A stretch of DNA of 10,448 bases, taken from Candidatus Kuenenia stuttgartensis. GTDB taxonomy: Bacteria; Planctomycetota; Planctomycetia; Isosphaerales; Isosphaeraceae. Below the pieces are notes generated by a model. It was not told the origin of the DNA and searched no databases. It was given only the letters and a program-made list of their open reading frames with translations. Position numbers and translations under genes: made by a program. The stretch lies in NCBI GenBank assembly GCA_945874095.1, contig CAMCFM010000110.1, forward strand, positions 1 to 10,448. The letters are read 5' to 3'. Each line of letters starts with the position of its first letter. The first letter of the stretch is position 1. Below are positions 5,468 through 10,448 of this stretch, piece by piece.

Positions 5468-6517
5468 GTGACAACCAACCAAGCGACGATTCGAATTATC
5501 CTGAACGGTCAAGACCATGAATTGGCTGACGGCTCGACAGTGGCCGACATGATCGCCGCTTTACGACTTCGTCCCGAACACGTGGCAGTGGAATGCAACA
5601 AAAGTCTCATCTCTCGTAAAGTCCATGCTGAAACAAGACTTAGCCAAGGCGATGAGGTTGAAGTGGTGACTCTTGTGGGTGGAGGTGCCCCTACAGGCAA
5701 TGGCGAGGATTTGATCCCGCCCCTCAAAATTGGAACGCACACCCTGACGAACCGTTTGATGGTGGGAACAGGGAAGTATGCGACCTTGGAACTGATGCAG
5801 GAATGCCTGGAAGCCTCTGGCGCCGAAGTGATTACGGTGGCTGTGAGGCGCGAACGGCTTTCCGACAAATCAGGCCGTAACATCCTTGATTTTATCGACT
5901 TAAAGAAGCACACCATCCTGCCCAACACGGCGGGTTGTTATACGACTGAGGAAGCTCTCAGAACCGCTCGGCTGGGCCGGGAGCTGCTGGAAGGGCTGGG
6001 CAATGCGGGAGCAGACTGGGTCAAGCTGGAAGTTTTGTCAGATCCACGCACGCTTCTACCCGACCCAATGGCCACGGTTCTGGCAACCGAAGTGCTTGTT
6101 AAAGAAGGCTTTCAGGTGCTTTGCTATACGAGCGATTGCCCTGTGACTGCCAGACGATTGAAGGCTGTTGGTGCGGCATGTGTGATGCCAGCTGGGAGTC
6201 CCATCGGGTCTGGTCAGGGTGTTTTGAATCCGTCCAGTATTCGGATCATTCTGGAAGATTTGAAGGGCGAAGATCCGGACTATCCGGTCGTGATCGACGC
6301 CGGTGTAGGGACAGCCAGCGACGTGGCTTTCGCGATGGAACTCGGTTGCGATGGAGTGCTTCTGAATACGGGGATCGCATCGGCTCAGGATCCTTTGAGA
6401 ATGGCGTTTGCGATGCGCCATGCCATGACGGCTGGTTATCTGGCAGCTCGATCAGGGCGGATTCCACGCAAGTTATATGCGACGGCATCTAGCCCGCTTG
6501 ATGGTTTGATTCGATAA
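5468..6517 (+). CDS. thiSG: ThiS-ThiG fusion: sulfur carrier and thiazole synthase
   Basis: A 349-residue fusion of two thiamine-biosynthesis proteins. Residues about 6-73 are ThiS, a ubiquitin-like sulfur carrier: IRIILNGQ, ADGSTVADMIAAL, AVECNKSLISR and a terminal VVTLVGGG. After the linker APTGNGED, residues about 83-349 are ThiG, a TIM-barrel enzyme that makes the thiazole phosphate from 1-deoxyxylulose 5-phosphate, dehydroglycine and ThiS thiocarboxylate. ThiG signatures are LMVGTGKY, VAVRRERL, LPNTAGCYTTEEA, DWVKLEVL (Lys186, equivalent to the Schiff-base Lys96 of Bacillus subtilis), MPAGSPIGSGQG and VIDAGVGTASD. GTG at 5468 is chosen because the 48 in-frame residues upstream do not resemble ThiS; GGGTGAG sits 11 bases before it. 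GTG 5453 is the alternative. No thiF, thiC or thiO is nearby. Confidence 0.93.
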   Translation: MTTNQATIRIILNGQDHELADGSTVADMIAALRLRPEHVAVECNKSLISRKVHAETRLSQGDEVEVVTLVGGGAPTGNGEDLIPPLKIGTHTLTNRLMVGTGKYATLELMQECLEASGAEVITVAVRRERLSDKSGRNILDFIDLKKHTILPNTAGCYTTEEALRTARLGRELLEGLGNAGADWVKLEVLSDPRTLLPDPMATVLATEVLVKEGFQVLCYTSDCPVTARRLKAVGAACVMPAGSPIGSGQGVLNPSSIRIILEDLKGEDPDYPVVIDAGVGTASDVAFAMELGCDGVLLNTGIASAQDPLRMAFAMRHAMTAGYLAARSGRIPRKLYATASSPLDGLIR

Positions 6518-6527
6518 ATCATCAAAC

Positions 6528-6561
6528 AAAAATGGGCCGGTCTCAAATGAATGAGCCGGCC
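6528..6561 (-). terminator. Terminator of the DUF1559 gene
   Basis: Stem GGCCGG (6535-6540) pairs with CCGGCC (6556-6561) and is extended by CTCA/TGAG (6542-6545 and 6552-6555) around a one-base bulge, with loop AATGAA. Read on the minus strand the stem is followed by CATTTTTG (T-tract at 6532-6528), giving a rho-independent terminator 35 bases after the DUF1559 stop. On the plus strand no T-tract follows, so it is a weaker candidate for ending thiSG. Confidence 0.75.
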
Positions 6562-6596
6562 ACATAATTCGTAATTCTAGTGAGTTACATCACGGA

Positions 6597-7682
6597 TCAA
6601 TAAGAATCCGCGCTGATCACTTCTCCACCATTCTTGGTGCCGAGGGCCCACCAGGTGATGTCCGAAATGGAATCTTTGACAAACTTCACGGAACCGTCAG
6701 CGAACAGAGTGTTGACGCCGCCGGGGTGATAGCTTCTTGAGCTGTAGATACCTGAGCCGGCTGGCCCGAGGTTTTTGGTCGGCCAAGAGTTACAGTTAGG
6801 AAAGTTCGAATTTGGGGTCAATGCCATATTGGCAATAGCACCCATGGCCACGCGACCATACGTCCAATAAACGTGTCCGGCACCCCATTGAAAGGAGACG
6901 ACGGACATGGTCAGGGTCGGGCTATCGTAAGCGGAGTTGCCGTTATCGTTGGAACGAAGAGTGGCGCAATTGCCCACATAGGCCAGAAGTTCGGCCTTTT
7001 GGGCAGGGAATGTCGAGGCGTTGTTCCCACCAAATCCCGTGCTCACGCTGTCGTAAGCATCCGACTTTGACTTGCTTGGGGAAAGATCGCCGCGCAGGAC
7101 TTCCAGAACCATCACGGTATTGCTGGTCCCGTCTGAGAACTGGGAGATCGGAACGGAGGTTCCGTAAGCGAAAGCACCTGTCTGTGGAGCACCGCCGGCA
7201 ACATCGCCCCAATTCCATTGAGGGCCATAGCTTGCAGCGTAATCAGTTCCGGAAAAGAATGGTGAATTGCCGTTGGATGGGCAGAAGAATGACGTGACGG
7301 CCGCATTACGAACCGTGGTATTTTGGCGGTTTGTGCCACCATAAACGGCACCCATGTCAAAGTTGAAATTATTGTAAAGCACGCCACCTTCGATGTGGGA
7401 TGCGATGCGAAGGAGTACGCTTGGACCTTGGTCAGGACTGGTCGAGGTTGGGCCACTGCGTGTCAATAAAGCCAGTGGGGCGAACCCGCCGAAGGTGTTT
7501 TCGTAGTTGTGCAGAGCGAGTCCAATCTGCTTGAGATTGTTGATGCACTGGGTACGACGGGCTGCCTCACGAGCCGATTGAACGGCGGGCAGAAGGAGCG
7601 AGATCAGGACCGCGATAATTGCGATCACCACCAGCAGTTCGATCAGGGTAAAGCCCCGAGCTTTTGGGGAAGTCAATTTCAT
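6597..7682 (-). CDS. DUF1559 pseudopilin-like protein
   Basis: A 361-residue member of the DUF1559 family, present in dozens to hundreds of copies in planctomycete genomes. It starts with a type IV pilin/general-secretion prepilin signal: KARG^FTLIE, cleavage expected after Gly10, Glu15 at mature position +5, and a hydrophobic helix to about residue 33. The conserved SAREAARRTQCINNLKQIGLALHNYE block follows (about 36-61), then a Gly/Ser/Asn-rich globular region. The family's H-x9-DG C-terminal motif is present (His319, Asp329-Gly330). Such proteins are thought to be inner-membrane-anchored pseudopilins; their function is largely unknown. Shine-Dalgarno GGAG lies 6 bases before the ATG. A lipoprotein gene ends 60 bases upstream on the same strand, so the two are probably cotranscribed, and a hairpin terminator follows the stop. 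Confidence 0.95.
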   Translation of the reverse strand: MKLTSPKARGFTLIELLVVIAIIAVLISLLLPAVQSAREAARRTQCINNLKQIGLALHNYENTFGGFAPLALLTRSGPTSTSPDQGPSVLLRIASHIEGGVLYNNFNFDMGAVYGGTNRQNTTVRNAAVTSFFCPSNGNSPFFSGTDYAASYGPQWNWGDVAGGAPQTGAFAYGTSVPISQFSDGTSNTVMVLEVLRGDLSPSKSKSDAYDSVSTGFGGNNASTFPAQKAELLAYVGNCATLRSNDNGNSAYDSPTLTMSVVSFQWGAGHVYWTYGRVAMGAIANMALTPNSNFPNCNSWPTKNLGPAGSGIYSSRSYHPGGVNTLFADGSVKFVKDSISDITWWALGTKNGGEVISADSY

Positions 7683-7742
7683 GAAAAACTCCGAATCTTG
7701 ATGAGAAAACTAGTGATACAACCGAAGCCAAGAACCGAAACG

Positions 7743-7931
7743 TTACTTCTTTTTCGCTGAGACATTCTTGGTCGAAGTTTCTTCGCCGTTGAATTCAGGG
7801 ATCGGGCCGCCACCTTCAAACGTTTTGGGGGTTGAGGACCAACTGCCTGAACACCCGCTCAAGGTAAAAATCGCTACAGCAAAGCATAGAACGATACAAA
7901 GCGCCTTACTGGCTCTGATGAAACCGATCAT
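7743..7931 (-). CDS. Small lipoprotein (62 aa) upstream of the DUF1559 gene
   Basis: A small predicted lipoprotein with basic MIGFIRASK, a hydrophobic core (about residues 11-24) and lipobox LSGC, Cys27 being the lipidation site. The mature 36 residues are Ser/Thr/Gly/Glu-rich (SGSWSSTPKTFEGGGPIPEF) and end in SAKKK. ATG at 7931 is chosen because it begins the signal peptide and has GGA about 9 bases upstream; the frame stays open to 8153, but that extension would bury the signal sequence. The gene lies 60 bases upstream of the DUF1559 gene on the same strand. In size, signal and lysine-rich tail it parallels the lipoprotein at 2578-2760, though the mature sequences do not align convincingly. 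Role unknown; an envelope partner of the pseudopilin is conceivable. Confidence 0.75.
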   Translation of the reverse strand: MIGFIRASKALCIVLCFAVAIFTLSGCSGSWSSTPKTFEGGGPIPEFNGEETSTKNVSAKKK

Positions 7932-8290
7932 GATTTTGTTCCGAAGAAGATTGATGGATACGTTGCCTGGAATGGCAACGAAATCTACATCTGAAAATGC
8001 AGAGAACTTCATAGATAAACGTAACGGAGGTGTAATGCAAGAGTTGTTACAAAATATTGCGAATTTTTCGAGAAGATTTCGTTTTTGAGGGTTCGATACT
8101 GCCAACGGTCGTGAATGAGACTTTTTACAGGATATACCGAAAGCGGCCAGCAAGAATGGGAAGTCTTTGTTCTCATGCTGTTGGGTGCAACACTGTAAAT
8201 TGTAAATGGTTGTGCTGGAGCAGTTATTCTCTAATGCGGCCCTTGCTTGCGCTGCGGGTTAGTTAATAACTCCCTTGCTTGCGCTGCGGG
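7932..8290. promoter_or_regulatory. Intergenic region upstream of the lipoprotein-DUF1559 unit
   Basis: These 359 bases hold no convincing gene. On the minus strand a weak promoter can be proposed: TTGCAT (8040-8035), a 17-base spacer and TATCTA (8017-8012), giving a leader of about 75 bases. That leader would contain a perfect 7-base-pair hairpin, CGTTGCC/GGCAACG (7961-7967 and 7974-7980), about 30 bases before the ATG. A tandem TGTAAAT pair and a small TGTTG/CAACA hairpin occur near 8175-8206. The REP-like repeats listed separately begin at 8240. All functional readings here are inference. Confidence 0.3.
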
Positions 8291-8297
8291 TTAGTTA
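8240..8297. repeat. Tandem REP-like repeat, two copies of 26 bases
   Basis: Two identical 26-base copies lie at 8240-8265 and 8272-8297 (period 32), each starting CCCTTGCTTGCGCTGC and ending GGGTTAGTTA. The second copy with its left flank forms an imperfect hairpin: TAACT (8267-8271) pairs with AGTTA (8293-8297) and CCC with GGG inside it. The first copy lacks the left TAACT arm. The last bases of copy two encode the final Asn and TAA of the GNAT gene. The layout resembles REP/MITE-type interspersed repeats; I recall similar GC-rich elements in planctomycete genomes, but this was not checked. Confidence 0.7.
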
Positions 8298-8776
8298 GAT
8301 GATCGGGTTGTGGTATCGGCCCACATGGCTTCCATGACTTCGTATCCGGCTGGGACGAAGCCAAGCTTCTCGTAAGTGACTCGGGCAGGGGCGTTTTCGT
8401 GCTCAACGTAAAGCCTTAATCCAATTACATTTGCGTGAGCAGTGGCATCGACTCGAATCTTTTCCAGGAGTGCTCGGAAAACGCCTTGCCCCCTCCAGTC
8501 GGAATCGACATAAACCGATTGGAGCCACCAGATCCAGCCATTCCGCCAGTCTGACCATTCATACGATACTGCAACCTGACCAATCACCTGAGCGGCATCA
8601 TCAGATGAAACGGCCACCCAGTAGTGAAGCCTGTCCGGGATCGTCAGGGCTGCTAAAACTCCCCTTCGAAGCACTTCGGGAGGAATCATTCTGGACTCGG
8701 TTTCCAGAGCCAATCGCTGATTGAACTCACAGATCGTGTCCACATCCGCAGGCACTGCATCGCGTACACAAAACAT
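8291..8776 (-). CDS. GNAT-family N-acetyltransferase
   Basis: A 161-residue protein of the GCN5-related N-acetyltransferase family, which transfers an acetyl group from acetyl-CoA to an amine; the substrate cannot be told. The N-terminal FCVRDAVPADVDTICEFN is the usual first strand and helix. LQSVYVDSDWRGQGVFRALL (residues 85-104) is motif A, with the acetyl-CoA pyrophosphate loop RGQGVF (95-100; the usual final Gly or Ala is Phe). LRLYVEHENAPARVTYEKLGF (120-140) is motif B with the typical Asn and Tyr. Length is normal for a single domain. ATG at 8776 has no good Shine-Dalgarno. It starts 46 bases after the rhomboid stop on the same strand, so cotranscription is likely. Its stop codon lies in the repeat at 8272-8297, hinting that the element trimmed or replaced the original C-terminus. 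Confidence 0.92.
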   Translation of the reverse strand: MFCVRDAVPADVDTICEFNQRLALETESRMIPPEVLRRGVLAALTIPDRLHYWVAVSSDDAAQVIGQVAVSYEWSDWRNGWIWWLQSVYVDSDWRGQGVFRALLEKIRVDATAHANVIGLRLYVEHENAPARVTYEKLGFVPAGYEVMEAMWADTTTRSSN

Positions 8777-8822
8777 CAGTGGAATGCTCGATCAAGTGTC
8801 AACGGAAGGTCTGTACTGCAAA

Positions 8823-9800
8823 TCAGTTCGGCGCACCACGCCGGGATCGTGCCCGACGACTGGCTTCGTCCAGCATTCGCTTGTCTTCATCCGTCAACGA
8901 GCTTTGCCCTTCGCGAGCGATCTTCATCAGAATCTCGTCCACACGAATTTCGAAAGCATCTGTCGGAGCACTACTGGTGGTCGATGGGGCAACACGCACA
9001 GAGGGTCGGGTGGAAGTCGCTGTGACGGTCGGAATCCGAGTTCGTTCTGATCTCGAATGATCGCTGTTGCGAGTTCCAGAATCGGACCAGTCGCGCCCGA
9101 CCACTTTGAACTTTTTCATCTTGCGGTTTTTGATCATCCGCCGAAAGTCAGGTAGTTGAAAGTCATACGTCTTATAAAGATAGCCAAAAAGAACGCCACC
9201 CAGGTGACCTGCGAACGCGACTTGGCCGCCGCCATAACCGCGAGTCTCCTGAAGCAGGTTCAGGAAATCCATGACCACATAGATTGACATCATCACCCAG
9301 AGTTCCATGGGGATGAAGACAAAGATGATGGATCGACGCGGGAAGTGCAGAGTCAGGAGCATCATTGAGGCCATGACTGCCCCAGAAGCGCCGATGGCTT
9401 TTGAGGGGATGCCTGGATGCATGGCTGTTTCGGCGAGTAGCCACACGGACATGCTGAAGACGCAGGCAGCGAGATAGAATTTGTAGTAACTTGCTCGCCC
9501 GTAAACCATTTCAAGTTCGCGGCCTGCGAACCAGAGGACGAGCATGTTGAAGATCAGGTGGAATGGGTTGCCGGGATCGTGGAGAAAATTGGCGGTGAAC
9601 AAACGCCAGAACTGGCCGCCCCAAATCGCTGCGGAGTCGGCAGCAAAGAGTGACTCGAGAGTCCCACGAGAAGCGATCTGCCCAATGTATACAACCACAT
9701 TGGCAAAGATCAATGTGCGAACGGCAGCGCCTTCTCCGATGAAGAAGTCGCGTCCATCACGCTGGTTGTCACCGTAGTAATCTCTGTCGTAGATACCCAT
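8823..9800 (-). CDS. Rhomboid-family intramembrane serine protease with C-terminal tail
   Basis: A 325-residue rhomboid protease, which cleaves transmembrane substrates inside the bilayer. The core (about residues 25-215) has six or so hydrophobic segments and all key motifs: HLIFN in TM2 (His81, Asn85, matching GlpG His150/Asn154), GASGAVMA with the catalytic Ser139, and FAGHLGG with the partner His199. WR in QFWRLFTANFLH and the GRELE sequence also fit. After the membrane core come a basic segment (RRMIKNRKMKKFK), a Ser/Thr/Arg-rich linker (about 238-282) and a short helical domain (about 283-318, VDEILMKIAREGQSSLTDED) resembling DUF6576. ATG at 9800 follows GGGGT and AAGG. A promoter candidate lies about 80 bases upstream; the GNAT gene follows by 46 bases. 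Substrate unknown. Confidence 0.95.
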   Translation of the reverse strand: MGIYDRDYYGDNQRDGRDFFIGEGAAVRTLIFANVVVYIGQIASRGTLESLFAADSAAIWGGQFWRLFTANFLHDPGNPFHLIFNMLVLWFAGRELEMVYGRASYYKFYLAACVFSMSVWLLAETAMHPGIPSKAIGASGAVMASMMLLTLHFPRRSIIFVFIPMELWVMMSIYVVMDFLNLLQETRGYGGGQVAFAGHLGGVLFGYLYKTYDFQLPDFRRMIKNRKMKKFKVVGRDWSDSGTRNSDHSRSERTRIPTVTATSTRPSVRVAPSTTSSAPTDAFEIRVDEILMKIAREGQSSLTDEDKRMLDEASRRARSRRGAPN

Positions 9801-9882
9801 GGCACCCCGACCTTGCCGTGTCCTTCATGAAGAGGAACAGGCTGGCTTTGTGACCTTAGAAAATCTTGATACACCACAACTC

Positions 9883-9911
9883 ATCATGGACTTCGAATCG
9901 GGGACTGTCAA
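9883..9911 (-). promoter_or_regulatory. Sigma-70-like promoter for the rhomboid gene
   Basis: On the minus strand a perfect TTGACA (9911-9906) is followed by a 17-base spacer and CATGAT (9888-9883, four of six matches to TATAAT). Transcription would start near 9876, about 75 bases before the rhomboid ATG, and could include the GNAT gene. It lies in the 151-base gap behind the STAS gene, in which I see no convincing terminator. The layout mirrors the rpsR candidate: perfect -35, same spacer, CAT-type -10. Confidence 0.4.
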
Positions 9912-9951
9912 CCTCGGCCAAAATTTTTCAACAAAATGAGTGTGGATGGAA

Positions 9952-10365
9952 TCAATCCGCTGAGAGGGCAGCCATGGCCTCTTCACGCGTATTATAAATT
10001 GGCCAGAGGACGTCGAGACGGACAATTTTGAGGAGTTCGCGAACCCGATCCCCTGCCCCGCTCAGAACCATCATCCCGCCACGAGTGACACATGCCTTCC
10101 AGCATCTCAGGAGGACAGATAGAAACATGCTTCCGAAGAGTTCAACGCCCGTGAGATCAACCACAACCATGGGCTGTTCACTCGTTCGCAACGTATTCAG
10201 AATGGTCTCAGCCAGGATATCGCCAAGTGTGAAATCCAGACTTTCCACGACGGGGCTGACTGAGATCACGACAAATTCGCCATGATGCTGGATCACCAGC
10301 ACATCCTGCGACGGGTTCAACGGTTCCAAACTGACCTCCGATGCGATTTGACTGACGATCGGCAC
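9952..10365 (-). CDS. STAS-domain protein, anti-anti-sigma factor-like
   Basis: A 137-residue single-domain STAS protein of the SpoIIAA/RsbV type; relatives bind anti-sigma kinases and switch partners when dephosphorylated. Strands at about residues 22-37 (DVLVIQHHGEFVVISV) and 66-72 (MVVVDLTG) lead to the signature VELFGSMFLSVLLRCWK. This aligns with FMDSSGLGVILGRYK of B. subtilis SpoIIAA, so Ser79 matches phosphorylatable Ser58, while the preceding Asp is Gly and the following Ser-Gly is Met-Phe. MMVLSGAGDRVRELLKIVRLDVLWPIYNTREEA completes the fold. The start is GTG at 10365, just after an in-frame stop, with a weak Shine-Dalgarno; TTG at 10329, close behind a GGAGGT, is an alternative. No anti-sigma kinase, phosphatase or sigma factor is in view. 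The rhomboid gene follows after 151 bases. Confidence 0.87.
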   Translation of the reverse strand: MPIVSQIASEVSLEPLNPSQDVLVIQHHGEFVVISVSPVVESLDFTLGDILAETILNTLRTSEQPMVVVDLTGVELFGSMFLSVLLRCWKACVTRGGMMVLSGAGDRVRELLKIVRLDVLWPIYNTREEAMAALSAD

Positions 10366-10386
10366 CGGCTCGAACTGTCGAGAGAT

Positions 10387-10448
10387 TCATCCCCTCAACA
10401 GGTCAGGCTGACGGCCGACATTTCGCAAAAGCATGGACCAATTCGTAG
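10387..10448 (-). other. Possible 3' end of an upstream minus-strand gene
   Basis: On the minus strand the frame that closes with TGA at about 10389-10387 stays open to the window edge, about 20 codons, ending ..QPDLLRG. It stops about 20 bases before the STAS GTG start, as an operon neighbour might. Twenty open codons are easily due to chance and nothing in the residues is recognisable, so this is only a possibility. Confidence 0.15.

Noticed and set aside
8080..8110. T-arm-like GGTTCGAT suggesting a tRNA
   Set aside because: The flanking bases do not pair as a T stem and no acceptor or anticodon stem can be drawn.
7932..8153. Longer form of the lipoprotein upstream of the DUF1559 gene
   Set aside because: The extension would place the signal peptide in the middle of the protein and shows no family features.
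8240..8297. CRISPR array
   Set aside because: Only two 26-base copies separated by 6 bases, no spacers of proper length, no cas genes.
8777..8800. TTGACA (8800-8795) as a promoter for the GNAT gene
   Set aside because: A -10 at normal spacing would overlap the start codon region and does not match; transcription from the rhomboid gene is more likely.
10208..10390. ATG-started minus-strand frame with AGGGG right before it, overlapping the STAS start
   Set aside because: No spacing between the purine stretch and the ATG, product not protein-like, and it overlaps the STAS domain frame.

Overview
The window looks like chromosomal DNA of a planctomycete (Planctomycetota, probably order Planctomycetales). 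The best evidence is a textbook DUF1559 pseudopilin-like protein at 6597-7682, with the FTLIELLVVIAII start and an H-x9-DG end, a family massively expanded in that phylum. A DUF1570 protein, mini-lipoproteins, a rhomboid with a C-terminal DUF6576-like tail and a 26-base GC-rich interspersed repeat fit the same assignment. Genus-level placement is not possible from sequence alone.

Layout, left to right. (1) 37-812: rpsU (minus) and rpsR (plus) are transcribed divergently from a 344-base spacer. rpsR has a near-consensus promoter and a strong terminator at once behind it, so it appears monocistronic rather than part of rpsF-rpsR-rplI. (2) 905-2760: a 60-residue lipoprotein and a DUF1570 HExxH protein, both on minus, probably cotranscribed. 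(3) 2761-2990: a divergent promoter region with a striking dyad of six TTCC/GGAA elements. (4) 2991-5182: an unknown membrane-anchored protein on plus converges on a CzcC-like TolC-family outer-membrane channel on minus. One perfect hairpin carries both stop codons. (5) 5468-6517: a ThiS-ThiG fusion for thiamine thiazole synthesis. (6) 6597-7931: a mini-lipoprotein followed by the DUF1559 pseudopilin, both on minus. (7) 8240-8297: two tandem copies of a REP-like element, the second supplying the stop codon of the next gene. (8) 8291-10365, all on minus: a STAS-domain protein, a rhomboid intramembrane protease and a GNAT acetyltransferase.

Most of this is housekeeping or cell-envelope biology, with many exported or membrane proteins: two lipoproteins, a TolC-type channel, a pseudopilin, a rhomboid, a DUF1570 protein and a membrane-anchored unknown. 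I found no CRISPR array, transposase, phage gene, toxin-antitoxin pair or defence system, and no clear candidate for a new multi-gene system. The points most worth pursuing are the ThiS-ThiG fusion (its carrier Gly-Gly tail is internal), the 60-base dyad between divergent genes, the REP-like repeat that ends a coding gene, and the terminator containing both convergent stop codons.
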